Part shown: piece after piece, positions 7,112-15,663 of the stretch | Numbering within the stretch: the first letter of the stretch is position 1 | How the letters are laid out: each line of letters starts with the position of its first letter | Origin: Lachnospiraceae bacterium | Lineage (GTDB): Bacteria > Bacillota > Clostridia > Lachnospirales > Lachnospiraceae | DNA: 64,000 nucleotides | NCBI GenBank assembly: GCA_024403415.1 | Contig: JAKSRY010000006.1 | Span: 34,227 to 98,226, forward strand | Direction of reading: 5' to 3' | Program-made: the position numbers and the translations under genes | Notes under the pieces: generated by a model | What the model was told of the DNA's origin: nothing | Seen by the model: the letters and a program-made list of their open reading frames with translations, nothing else | Database searches by the model: none

Positions 7112-9523
7112 TTAGTACATTCCATATACTTCATCAAGATTATCAAGTAAGTCACCATATTTACGCATGAACGCATAATGATGTGCTTTAAGATAATCAA
7201 TATCTTCAGATTTGGCAGCTGTTTCAAGAGCTTTTGCCATATCTGAGACCTCCACGGCTCCAATCGTAAGAGATGAGCTTTTTATACCATGTATATACGT
7301 TGCATAATCCTTCAGATTTGCATTATCATAGCATTCCTGAATCTCTTCATATTTGCTTGTATTCTTAAACTCTCTTATTATGCTTTCGTAAAATTCTTCA
7401 CTCTCAAGGCAATATGTCATACCCGTTTTTACATCCAGGAAGAAGAACCTCTTCTCAAAGTCTGTTTCCGGTGTCTTTATCTGATAATCTCTGACTACTA
7501 CAGTTTCATCCTTACTCTCGGTCTTACTTTCACTCTTCGTTAATTCTGCCTCGTCGACAATATCTTCGACAATACTTTGAGGAAGATATGCACGTAACGC
7601 ACTTCTTATTTCTTCTTCCTTGACCGGCTTACTGAGATAATCACTAAAACCTAACTTTATATACTCTTCTTTTGCGCCGGTAAAGGCATTTGCCGTAAGC
7701 ATAATAACAGGAGTCGACTTGTCAAAGACTTCTATGTTCATCATCTTCTCCAGAGTTTCAACTCCATCCATTTCCGGCATGAGATGGTCAAGGAATATGA
7801 CATCATATTTACGCTGTCTGACCATATCAAGACATTCATTACCGGAATTTGCCGAATCAATTGTAAGCTCAGTATCCTTAAGAAGACCCTTAATGACCTT
7901 AATATTTATATCAACATCATCGACAACCAGTATTCGTCCGTCAGGGCATCTAAACTTATCTACTCTGCGTAAATCTGCTTCCTCAGTTACAACATGCGAA
8001 TAGGATGTGTAATCACCTAGTTCTTTTTCATCCGAAGCAATCTTCTGAGGAATTTTAGCCTTAAATTCAGAACCCTTGCCATATACGGAAGAAACCTCAA
8101 TTGTTCCCCCCATCATATCAATGAACTGTTGTGTAATCTGAAGTCCAAGTCCTGTTCCTTCAATATTCCTGTTCTTTACTGAATCCAGTCTCGTAAATGA
8201 ATTGAACAGCCTGTCAATATCATCCTTTTTAATTCCTATACCCGTATCCTTAACCGAAATAACCAGCATCATATTTTCATCGTCCAGTTGTTCCCAGTCG
8301 GCCGTAAGAAATACCATTCCTTTTTCGGTATATTTAATTGCATTTGTCAACAGATTAACTATTATCTGACGTATCCTAACCTCATCACCGATCAGCTTAT
8401 TTGGGATTGATGGATTGTTCTCAAAGAAGAGTTCAAGATTTTTGTCAGTTGCCCTCATGAAGACCATGTTATAGCAGGTTGCCAGAACATTAGACAATTC
8501 ATATTCAACAGGAATGATTTCCATCTTTCCTGCTTCTATTTTTGAAATATCAAGAATATCATTGATAATTGACAACAGTCCGTTTCCGGCACTGTCTATA
8601 CTCTTGGAATACTCTAATATTTTAGGATCGGTTGTTTCTTTCATTATTATGGCATTCATTCCCAAAACTCCGTTAATCGGAGTCCTTATCTCATGGGACA
8701 TTGATGCCAGGAATGTACTCTTTGCCTGGTTTGCATTTTCGGCCTCTTCTTTAGCCTGCTCAGCTTCGGCCTTTGATTTTGCCAACATTTCTGAACTTGC
8801 CCTAAGCTGTTCCATTGCTATTTCAAGACGTCTGAAATCAGGAGTCTCAAGTCCCAGCATTATAACAATCATCGCTACAGATGCTGCAAAAATATTGATA
8901 AGTACAGTCGGCAGTATTAATATCTGAATAGCTGAACCTATAATCTCCACAAATGTAAAGAAGATAATTGAAACAAACTGTCTTGAGGTGATATTTCTTT
9001 TATTTTTAAATCCGAGATACAAACTGTTGATTATAAAATAAAATGAAAGCGCATATACAGAATAGTACAACGGGCCATGTACATACTTTCCATCATTGTC
9101 AAAATCAAACACTATTCCTACAAATAGATTGATCATCAGCAATAGTGTATATGCAAAGAAAAGGACTTTGTTAACAATTAAGTTAATCTTACCCATTCCC
9201 TTATAAATAAAAGTTCTTATATATCGCATATACTGTAACAACAGCAGCACATCTGAATAGAAATAACAAACATTGACAGCTCTGTTAAGCCATATCGGTA
9301 CATCTTTTGAATAACTGATGGTAATTGCAGAAATAATATCAAGCAGGTTGGCCAAAATGACGCATGCAACAAGAACCTTGAACTGTCTTGTACTTTCATT
9401 GGTATTAGAATACTGCATCCAAAGAAATGCCAGCATAACTCCAAGAAAAACAACTGCTGCCAATTCAAAGCAAATATTAAATTGTAATGTGAGACCTAAA
9501 AAGCCGTAATCACTACCTGCCAT
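7112..9523 (-). CDS. Membrane hybrid sensor histidine kinase with receiver and Hpt domains
   Basis: 803 residues from the chosen start. About seven hydrophobic segments fill residues 15-230, followed by an Ala/Glu-rich coiled coil, the HisKA box SHEIRTPINGVLG (His near 277), HATPase N and G boxes (LLTNAIKYTEKG, DTGIGI, GTGLGLQI), a receiver domain (ILVVDDVDINIK, phospho-acceptor in VIFLDHLMPEMDG, Lys in DYLSKP) and a C-terminal Hpt-like helix bundle with YIHGIKSSSLTIG. That is a complete internal phosphorelay, but no output regulator is encoded next to it. The ATG at 9523 has AAGGAAA 7-8 bases upstream; the open frame's earlier codon at 9559 has none. Signal and partner unknown. Confidence 0.9.
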   Translation of the reverse strand: MAGSDYGFLGLTLQFNICFELAAVVFLGVMLAFLWMQYSNTNESTRQFKVLVACVILANLLDIISAITISYSKDVPIWLNRAVNVCYFYSDVLLLLQYMRYIRTFIYKGMGKINLIVNKVLFFAYTLLLMINLFVGIVFDFDNDGKYVHGPLYYSVYALSFYFIINSLYLGFKNKRNITSRQFVSIIFFTFVEIIGSAIQILILPTVLINIFAASVAMIVIMLGLETPDFRRLEIAMEQLRASSEMLAKSKAEAEQAKEEAENANQAKSTFLASMSHEIRTPINGVLGMNAIIMKETTDPKILEYSKSIDSAGNGLLSIINDILDISKIEAGKMEIIPVEYELSNVLATCYNMVFMRATDKNLELFFENNPSIPNKLIGDEVRIRQIIVNLLTNAIKYTEKGMVFLTADWEQLDDENMMLVISVKDTGIGIKKDDIDRLFNSFTRLDSVKNRNIEGTGLGLQITQQFIDMMGGTIEVSSVYGKGSEFKAKIPQKIASDEKELGDYTSYSHVVTEEADLRRVDKFRCPDGRILVVDDVDINIKVIKGLLKDTELTIDSANSGNECLDMVRQRKYDVIFLDHLMPEMDGVETLEKMMNIEVFDKSTPVIMLTANAFTGAKEEYIKLGFSDYLSKPVKEEEIRSALRAYLPQSIVEDIVDEAELTKSESKTESKDETVVVRDYQIKTPETDFEKRFFFLDVKTGMTYCLESEEFYESIIREFKNTSKYEEIQECYDNANLKDYATYIHGIKSSSLTIGAVEVSDMAKALETAAKSEDIDYLKAHHYAFMRKYGDLLDNLDEVYGMY

Positions 9524-9626
9524 TATACATTTCCTTATTTGTTGACTTACCACTACCAATCCGGTCAGCAGTGGGTATTTGGATTAATTATACCATATAC
9601 ACGTTTTTTGTACAGACAAATGAAAA

Positions 9627-9654
9627 AGAGAGGTGTCGAAACCGACACCTCTCT
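9627..9654 (-). terminator. Strong hairpin terminator after fba
   Basis: A perfect 12-base stem, AGAGAGGTGTCG (9627-9638) and CGACACCTCTCT (9643-9654), with a 4-base loop, followed on the minus strand by CTTTTTCATTTG. It lies 27 bases past the aldolase stop and ends the crh-fba side of the block. Confidence 0.85.
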
Positions 9655-9681
9655 GTATAAACATATAAATCTTTATACTTA

Positions 9682-10650
9682 TTAAGCTTTTCCGTTTGAT
9701 CCAAGAACGTTAACGATCTTGTGAGCAACCATATCCTTAACAGCCTGACGAGCTGGCTTAAGGTACTGACGAGGATCAAAGTGATCAGGATGCTCTGCGA
9801 AGTACTTACGGATGTTACCTGTCATAGCAAGACGGATATCTGAGTCAATGTTGATCTTACATACAGCAAGTTCAGCAGCCTTACGTAACTGCTCCTCAGG
9901 GATACCAACAGCATCTGGCATGTTTCCGCCATACTGGTTAACCATCTTAACGAATTCCTGAGGTACTGATGAAGAACCATGAAGTACGATAGGGAATCCG
10001 GGAAGTCTCTTGATACACTCTTCAAGAACGTCGAAACGAAGCGGAGGAGGAACAAGGATACCATCAGCATTTCTTGTACACTGATCAGCTGTGAACTTGT
10101 AAGCACCATGAGAAGTTCCGATTGCGATTGCAAGTGAGTCACAACCTGTCTTATCAACGAACTCTTCAACTTCTTCAGGCTTTGTGTAAGCTTCGTTACC
10201 AGCTTCTACACAAACTTCATCTTCGATACCTGCAAGAGTACCAAGTTCTGCTTCTACTACTACTCCATGAGCATGAGCGTATTCAACTACCTGCTTTGTA
10301 AGAGCAATATTATCTTCAAAAGACTTTGAAGAAGCATCGATCATAACTGATGTAAATCCACCATCGATACATGACTTACATAATTCAAATGTGTCACCAT
10401 GATCTAAGTGTAATGCGATAGGAATATCAGGATTCTCTGCAACTGCTGCTTCTACTAACTTAACAAGGTATGTGTGGTTAGCATATGCTCTTGCACCTTT
10501 TGAAACCTGAAGGATAACAGGGCTCTTTAATTCTCCTGCTGCTTCTGTGATACCCTGAACGATTTCCATGTTGTTAACGTTGAATGCGCCAACAGCATAT
10601 CCGCCGTCATAGGCCTTTTTGAACATTTCTGTTGTTGTTACTAATGCCAT
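9682..10650 (-). CDS. fba: Class II fructose-bisphosphate aldolase
   Basis: 322 residues, typical of long class II aldolases. Zinc and catalytic motifs are present: ALHLDHGDTFELC (catalytic Asp and zinc His), VEAELGTLAGIEDEV, SLAIAIGTSHGAYKF with the zinc His, and VLHGSSSVPQEF with the second. It splits fructose 1,6-bisphosphate into dihydroxyacetone phosphate and glyceraldehyde 3-phosphate in glycolysis. Codons are clearly more biased than in the neighbours, as expected for a highly expressed glycolytic gene. It starts 49 bases after crh, with AAAGGAAG upstream, and ends at the 9627 terminator; its own promoter in the 49-base gap is possible. Confidence 0.96.
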   Translation of the reverse strand: MALVTTTEMFKKAYDGGYAVGAFNVNNMEIVQGITEAAGELKSPVILQVSKGARAYANHTYLVKLVEAAVAENPDIPIALHLDHGDTFELCKSCIDGGFTSVMIDASSKSFEDNIALTKQVVEYAHAHGVVVEAELGTLAGIEDEVCVEAGNEAYTKPEEVEEFVDKTGCDSLAIAIGTSHGAYKFTADQCTRNADGILVPPPLRFDVLEECIKRLPGFPIVLHGSSSVPQEFVKMVNQYGGNMPDAVGIPEEQLRKAAELAVCKINIDSDIRLAMTGNIRKYFAEHPDHFDPRQYLKPARQAVKDMVAHKIVNVLGSNGKA

Positions 10651-10699
10651 AACTATTCTTCCTTTCTGAATTAATTTATATTTTAGATATTATCATCTA

Positions 10700-10954
10700 C
10701 TACTTTTCGTTTGAGAGATAACTCTCGATGCCTTTTAAGGCCTCTTCTTCATCTTCTCCGTTAACGATTACATTAATTTCATCGCCATTTCTGAGATTAA
10801 GGCTCATCATACCCATGATACTTTTGGCATTAACCTTCTTTCCGCCTGTCTGAAGGTATATCGTGCTGTCATATCTGCTGGCAACCTGAACTAACATTGC
10901 AATGGGTCTTGCTTCCAGGGAACTGGGAAGTTGGTTCTTCACAATCTTTTCCAT
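10700..10954 (-). CDS. crh: HPr-like carbon-catabolite protein lacking the phosphocarrier His (Crh type)
   Basis: 84 residues with the HPr fold. The active-site loop, normally G-I-H-A-R-P, reads SSLEARPIAM, so the His15 position is Glu14. The regulatory serine segment is intact as VNAKSIMGMMSL (Ser45, equivalent to Ser46). Bacillus Crh has the same pattern with Gln at this position; Crh cannot carry phosphate for sugar uptake but, once phosphorylated on serine by HprK, is a corepressor for CcpA. The gene lies after rapZ and whiA as in the Bacillus yvcJ-yvcK-yvcL-crh cluster (no yvcK here), and hprK is 4 kb upstream in the same direction. It starts 18 bases after whiA. Confidence 0.82.
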   Translation of the reverse strand: MEKIVKNQLPSSLEARPIAMLVQVASRYDSTIYLQTGGKKVNAKSIMGMMSLNLRNGDEINVIVNGEDEEEALKGIESYLSNEK

Positions 10955-10971
10955 AATAGTCTCCTCGTTAA

Positions 10972-11736
10972 TTACTCCTCAATTGATTCCGCTATTTCGC
11001 AAAGTTTTCGCAACCTGTGATTCACACCTGATTTTCCAATCGGTGGATTAAAATACCCCCCAAGTTCTGTCATAGAACTCTCCGGATGTTCCATCCTGAT
11101 TTCAGCCATAATTTTTAGTGATTCCGGCAAGAAATCAAGTCCCCTCATCCGTTCAATTTTTTGAATACCCTCAATCTGTTTCGCCGAAGCAGAAACTGCT
11201 TTTGCGATATTTGCTGTCTCACAATTAACCTTTCGATTAATTGAGTTTGACAATTCTTTTTCAACTCTCAGACTTTCAAGTGCCATCAGTGACTTGTGTG
11301 CCCCCATAACATTCAATGCATCAACAAGTAAATCTGCCTCTCTGATATACAAAACAAAGTTCGTTTTCCTACGAGATACTTTGGCATTTATATTAAAGTC
11401 CTCGAATAACCCTTTTAGTAATTCGGCTTTTGCCAAATCCTTAAAAACAAATTCAAGATTATATGCCTTCATCGGATCTGACATACTTCCCACACACAAA
11501 AAAGCCCCCCTAATAAATGCTCTTTTGCAACAGGAATTATTAATCCGAAGCTCAACATACTTATTTATCATACTTGCTTTTTTTTGTAAAGTAAAGCATT
11601 TTCTTCCTGCATGGGTTGTATCATCAATCTTTTCCGGGCCCAACAGATTAATCGCTGACAATTCTGAAAGCTGACAGTGTCTTGCTGAAGAAATCACTTC
11701 AACAAGTTCATCTTTAACCTCAGTTGAAAATGACAT
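10972..11736 (-). CDS. whiA: WhiA family DNA-binding regulator, shortened N-terminal domain
   Basis: 254 residues from the chosen start, against about 310-320 usual. It opens MSFSTEVKDELVEVISSARH as in the family, but after SELSAINLL much of the first LAGLIDADG-like domain is missing and the sequence moves quickly to the conserved NNSCCKRAFIRGAFLCVGS. The rest is regular: VRVEKELSNSINRKVNCE-type hinge, then the C-terminal helix-turn-helix (MTELGGYFNPPIGKSGVNHR). Family members regulate or influence cell division. The ATG at 11736 has AGGAG 8 bases upstream; the upstream GTG at 11745 directly abuts it. It starts 12 bases after the rapZ stop. Confidence 0.88.
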   Translation of the reverse strand: MSFSTEVKDELVEVISSARHCQLSELSAINLLGPEKIDDTTHAGRKCFTLQKKASMINKYVELRINNSCCKRAFIRGAFLCVGSMSDPMKAYNLEFVFKDLAKAELLKGLFEDFNINAKVSRRKTNFVLYIREADLLVDALNVMGAHKSLMALESLRVEKELSNSINRKVNCETANIAKAVSASAKQIEGIQKIERMRGLDFLPESLKIMAEIRMEHPESSMTELGGYFNPPIGKSGVNHRLRKLCEIAESIEE

Positions 11737-11747
11737 ACTGTGCACTC

Positions 11748-12623
11748 CTAATATGTTCCATGTATTCCCGCATCAATATCCCTGTGGCTTACCCTGACTC
11801 CAAATCCTTTGTTTCCGCCAAGACGCTGATACAGAGCATTTGCAAGTGTAACACTCCTATGCTTACCGCCTGTACATCCAATTCCTATGACAAGCTGAGT
11901 TCGACCTTCCTTAATATAGTTTGGAATCAGAAACTCTACCATATCCTGCAGCTTATTTAAGAACTCCTCAGATTCCTTAAACGACATTACATAATCCCTT
12001 ACTTTATCATCATTTCCCGATAAATATTTGAGTTCATCAACATAGTAGGGATTAGGCAGAAATCTCACATCAAACACGAGGTCTGCATCCTGCGGAATAC
12101 CATGCTTAAATCCAAAGGATACCACAGAAATCATCAGGTTATTATATTCTTCATCATGAACAAATATTTTTTCTATTTCTTCATTTAAGTCTCTTGTTAG
12201 AAGCTTGGAAGAATCCAGAATATAATCTGCCTGAGACTTGATTCTGCTTAATATTTTTCTTTCTTTTGCAATACCCTCCTCAATTCTTCCCGAAGGGGAA
12301 AGCGGATGGCGTCTTCTCGACTCCTTATATCTTTTAAGCAATGTTTCATCCTGAGCTTCCATGAAAAGCACTTCAATCGGATAACCTGCTTCTTTTAATT
12401 TGTTCAATATATCCGGAACTCTTTCAAACTGCTGACTTGATCTGACATCTACACCAAGAGCAACCTTTGTTGCTTCGCCTTTTGGCGAAGACAACAGTTC
12501 CACAAACGTTTCAATTAAATCTACTGGAAGATTGTCAACACAATAGAACCCCACATCTTCAAGCATTCTAAGTGCTGTCTTCTTTCCACCACCGGACATC
12601 CCGGTTACAACTACAAAACGCAT
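11748..12623 (-). CDS. rapZ: RapZ/YvcJ family P-loop nucleotide-binding protein
   Basis: 291 residues, standard length. N-terminal P-loop reads GMSGGGKKTALRMLEDVGFY, then CVDNLPVDLIE; the C-terminal half carries the DVRFLPNPYYVDELKYLSG and IGCTGGKHRSVTLAN motifs typical of the family. In E. coli RapZ is an RNA adaptor; in Firmicutes YvcJ binds and hydrolyses GTP and affects competence and cell-wall precursors. Odd point: the residue after the P-loop Gly-Lys is Lys, where Ser or Thr is usual (GGGKKT). The DNA reads GGA AAG AAG ACA, so it is not a reading slip. It lies 92 bases after murB and 12 before whiA. Confidence 0.92.
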   Translation of the reverse strand: MRFVVVTGMSGGGKKTALRMLEDVGFYCVDNLPVDLIETFVELLSSPKGEATKVALGVDVRSSQQFERVPDILNKLKEAGYPIEVLFMEAQDETLLKRYKESRRRHPLSPSGRIEEGIAKERKILSRIKSQADYILDSSKLLTRDLNEEIEKIFVHDEEYNNLMISVVSFGFKHGIPQDADLVFDVRFLPNPYYVDELKYLSGNDDKVRDYVMSFKESEEFLNKLQDMVEFLIPNYIKEGRTQLVIGIGCTGGKHRSVTLANALYQRLGGNKGFGVRVSHRDIDAGIHGTY

Positions 12624-12715
12624 AATTTCTTTTCAAGAACCTCTCTGTAAGACATTATAGCCACATTTACTATCTGAATCTCTGAAATATTGAGTAGATA
12701 GACTCATTATTTTAT

Positions 12716-13633
12716 CTAAAATACTCCAAGGAAAATAACCTCCGGTTCGAGAACAACACCAAAACGAGCCTTGACCTTATCCTGAACATCACATATCAGT
12801 TCATACACATCTTCCGCTGTGGCATTCCCTTTATTTATTACAAAACCACAATGTTTTTCAGAAACCTGTGCTCCACCGACAGTATAACCTCTAAGACCGG
12901 CATCCATTATAAGCTTACCTGCAAAATATCCTTCAGGACGCTTAAAGGTACTTCCCGCACTGGGATATTCCAACGGCTGCTTTTCTCTTCTTTTAGCAGC
13001 AAGCTCATCCATCCTTGCTTTTATCTTCTCCGAATCCCCATTATTAAGGCTCAGTGTTACAGATGTTACTATTAACGGTTTTTGCTTGATAATGCTTGTT
13101 CTGTACCCAAAGTTCATTTCCTCATTTGACAAAGATATAACTTCTCCATCCGAATTAATGACTTCGACCTTAGTTACAATATCCTTCAATTCACCATCAT
13201 AAGCACCGGCATTCATAGTAATACCACCGCCTATGGTTCCGGGAATTCCTGACGCAAACTCAAAACCTGTAAGTGAATTTTTAAGGGCTTCCTGCGCAAT
13301 CGAACTCATCAGCGCTCCGGCTCCGGCAACTATCAGGTTACCTTTAACTTCAATATTCCCAAATTCTTTTCCAATCTCAAGAATTATACCATCATAACCT
13401 TTGTCACCAACCAACAGATTACTTCCGTTACCCTTAATGAAATAAGGTATTTTCTGCTCATTGAGCAAAGGGATCATCACCTTCAGCTGTTGAGGCGTGC
13501 TCACTTGCAGTAACATCCCGGCTTCGCCTCCAACCCTGAAGGTCGTATGACGGCTCATTGGTTCATTCGGCATTATGACCTCTGCAGGAAAACATTTTTT
13601 AATTGTCTCTAATAAAGATTCTGAAATTTCCAC
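12716..13633 (-). CDS. murB: UDP-N-acetylenolpyruvoylglucosamine reductase
   Basis: 305 residues. FAD-binding motifs are TTFRVGGEAGMLL, GNGSNLLVGDKGYDG and FASGIPGTIGGGITMNAGAY; the substrate domain has FGYRTSIIK and PSAGSTFKRPEGYFAGKLI with the catalytic Ser, and VSEKHCGFVINKGNATAEDV. The lack of the long loop insert suggests type II MurB. It makes UDP-MurNAc for peptidoglycan in the cytoplasm, using NADPH. The start is a GTG at 13633 with TAAGG about 7 bases upstream, 12 bases after the glucokinase stop. Confidence 0.95.
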   Translation of the reverse strand: MEISESLLETIKKCFPAEVIMPNEPMSRHTTFRVGGEAGMLLQVSTPQQLKVMIPLLNEQKIPYFIKGNGSNLLVGDKGYDGIILEIGKEFGNIEVKGNLIVAGAGALMSSIAQEALKNSLTGFEFASGIPGTIGGGITMNAGAYDGELKDIVTKVEVINSDGEVISLSNEEMNFGYRTSIIKQKPLIVTSVTLSLNNGDSEKIKARMDELAAKRREKQPLEYPSAGSTFKRPEGYFAGKLIMDAGLRGYTVGGAQVSEKHCGFVINKGNATAEDVYELICDVQDKVKARFGVVLEPEVIFLGVF

Positions 13634-13645
13634 AAATGTACCTTA

Positions 13646-14584
13646 TTAATCACCAATAACAAGTTTTGCAGCACCATAAATTCCTGCATCATTTCCGAGT
13701 TTTGCAAGAACAAAGGCTGTATCCCTGCTGCCATGGAATACATTCTTAACATAATGCGGCTTTACATAGTCAAGAACTACTTCTCCGGCCTTTGAAACAC
13801 CGCCACCTACACAGATTACTTCAGGATTAACTACTGCTGAAATACAAGCAAGTGCATCACCAAGATATTTACCATATACCTTTGCCACTTTATCAGCCAA
13901 AGCATCTCCTGCCTTAACAGCATCAAAGATTGTCTTGGCATTAACATCGCCATCGCGAAGAACTGATTTTTCATCACTGCTGTTTAATATCTTATTTGCA
14001 ATTCTGGTAATTCCGGTTGCAGAAGAATACTGCTCGAGGCATCCTTTATTTCCGCATCCGCAAACATCCTCTTCATCATCATTTACATGAATGTGTCCGA
14101 TTTCACCTGCTGAACCATTTGAACCATTAAGGATTTTACCCTTTAAGATGATTCCTCCGCCAACACCTGTTCCAAGAGTTACCATTACAACGTTGGAATA
14201 ACCTTCGGCACCACCCTTCCACATTTCTCCAAGAGCTGCGACATTTGCATCGTTTCCTGCTGATACCTTAAGTCCGAGAAGATCTTCCATTGTATTTTTA
14301 ACGGAAAATACTCCCCAGCCAAGATTTGCTGCCTTTAATACATTTCCATCATCATCAACAGGTCCCGGAACACCAATTCCAACACCTTCGACATCTTCCT
14401 TTGCCATATTCTTTTCAGCCATCTTAGCTTTAATACTTTCAGCTACATCAGGAAGAATCTTTGCTCCATTATTATCTTTTACTGTTGGAATCTCCCACTT
14501 TTCAATAAGTGTTCCTTCTGTATCAAAATATCCGATTTTAACTGTTGTGCCACCTATATCTACACCAAAAACATATTTTGCCAT
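13646..14584 (-). CDS. glk: ROK family glucokinase
   Basis: 312 residues. ATP motif DIGGTTVKIGYFD at the N-terminus; GVGIGVPGPVDDDG; the sugar-binding GTGVGGGIILKGKILNGSNG; and the ROK zinc signature GEIGHIHVND followed by CGCGNKGCLEQYSS. It phosphorylates glucose at C6 in the cytoplasm. Its ATG overlaps the hprK stop by one base (TAATG), so it is translationally coupled to the kinase that senses glycolytic flux; murB follows after 12 bases. Specificity for glucose is inferred from family and position. Confidence 0.92.
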   Translation of the reverse strand: MAKYVFGVDIGGTTVKIGYFDTEGTLIEKWEIPTVKDNNGAKILPDVAESIKAKMAEKNMAKEDVEGVGIGVPGPVDDDGNVLKAANLGWGVFSVKNTMEDLLGLKVSAGNDANVAALGEMWKGGAEGYSNVVMVTLGTGVGGGIILKGKILNGSNGSAGEIGHIHVNDDEEDVCGCGNKGCLEQYSSATGITRIANKILNSSDEKSVLRDGDVNAKTIFDAVKAGDALADKVAKVYGKYLGDALACISAVVNPEVICVGGGVSKAGEVVLDYVKPHYVKNVFHGSRDTAFVLAKLGNDAGIYGAAKLVIGD

Positions 14585-15528
14585 TACTCTTCATCCTCCT
14601 CATCACGTCCGTTCATTAATGATTCCTGAACTCTTCTGTACAATTCCTGTGCTGCGTTGTAACCCATCTTCTTCTGACGATGATTTATTGCAGCAGATTC
14701 ACAGATAACTGCAAGATTTCGACCGGGTCTGATTGGAATATTATGAAGCGCAACCTTATTTCCAAGATATTCTATATACTCTTCTTCAAGACCAAGTCTG
14801 TCATACTCTTTTTCCTTGCTCCAGTCCTCAAGATGGATAACAAGATCTATGTTCTGTGTATCCTTAACTGAAGATACACCATAAAGTGTCTTAACATCGA
14901 TAATTCCAATACCTCTTAATTCGATGAAGTGTCTGGTAACCTCCGGAGCTGAACCAACAAGTGTTTCATCAGATACCTTACGAATTTCAACCGCATCATC
15001 GGTTACAAGTCTGTGACCTCTCTTTACAAGCTCAAGAGCTGCTTCTGATTTACCGATTCCACTTTCACCTGTGATAAGAACACCTTCACCAAATACATCG
15101 ACCAAAACTCCGTGGATGGAAATACACGGTGCGAGCTGTACATTAAGCCATCTTATGAGCTCTGCCGAAAATGGAGAAGTCGCTTTCTTTGTTCCAAATA
15201 CCATTACGTTATTTTCTACAGCTATCTTAAGGAATAATTCATCCGGCTGAAGTTCTCTACAGAAAATTATTGCGGGAATATCATGTCCGAGAAGCTTGGT
15301 ATAAATCTCTTTTTTTCTTGCTTCCGGAAGTCCCTGCATATATGAATATTCGACAAAACCAATAACCTGCAGACGAACAGCCTCAAAATGCTCAAAATAA
15401 CCTGCCATCTGAAGAGCCGGTCTGTTAATATCAGGTACTTTAACTCTTACCTTTGTTACATCAAGCTCAGGCGTGAAGTTTGTTAACTTCATTTTGTCTA
15501 CAATTTTTTCCATTTTTACACTTGGCAT
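14584..15528 (-). CDS. hprK: HPr(Ser) kinase/phosphorylase
   Basis: 314 residues from the chosen start, the usual length. The P-loop is LITGESGIGKSEAALELVKR, followed by HRLVTDDAVEIRK and the family signature ELRGIGIIDVKTLYG. It phosphorylates HPr and Crh on the regulatory serine when fructose bisphosphate and ATP are high and removes the phosphate when phosphate is high. The open frame runs to 15567, but only the ATG at 15528 has a ribosome binding site (GGGGGG, 8 bases upstream). A promoter candidate lies at 15606-15634. Its likely target, Crh, is encoded 4 kb downstream in the same run of genes. Confidence 0.95.
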   Translation of the reverse strand: MPSVKMEKIVDKMKLTNFTPELDVTKVRVKVPDINRPALQMAGYFEHFEAVRLQVIGFVEYSYMQGLPEARKKEIYTKLLGHDIPAIIFCRELQPDELFLKIAVENNVMVFGTKKATSPFSAELIRWLNVQLAPCISIHGVLVDVFGEGVLITGESGIGKSEAALELVKRGHRLVTDDAVEIRKVSDETLVGSAPEVTRHFIELRGIGIIDVKTLYGVSSVKDTQNIDLVIHLEDWSKEKEYDRLGLEEEYIEYLGNKVALHNIPIRPGRNLAVICESAAINHRQKKMGYNAAQELYRRVQESLMNGRDEEDEE

Positions 15529-15605
15529 AAGAATTACCCCCCTATAATACCTACTTTGCGAAGGCACATTATTTGTATATTACAGTACATTTGCCTATCT
15601 TTATT

Positions 15606-15634
15606 ATTATATAACACTACGTATGCTTTTTAAA
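15606..15634 (-). promoter_or_regulatory. Sigma-A-type promoter before hprK
   Basis: On the minus strand TTTAAA (15634-15629), 17 bases, TATAAT (15611-15606). Transcription would start near 15599, about 70 bases before the hprK ATG. It suggests that hprK-glk-murB-rapZ-whiA-crh can be transcribed apart from uvrC. Confidence 0.5.
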
Positions 15635-15663
15635 TGAATACATTAACCGGAAGCTGATATGGT

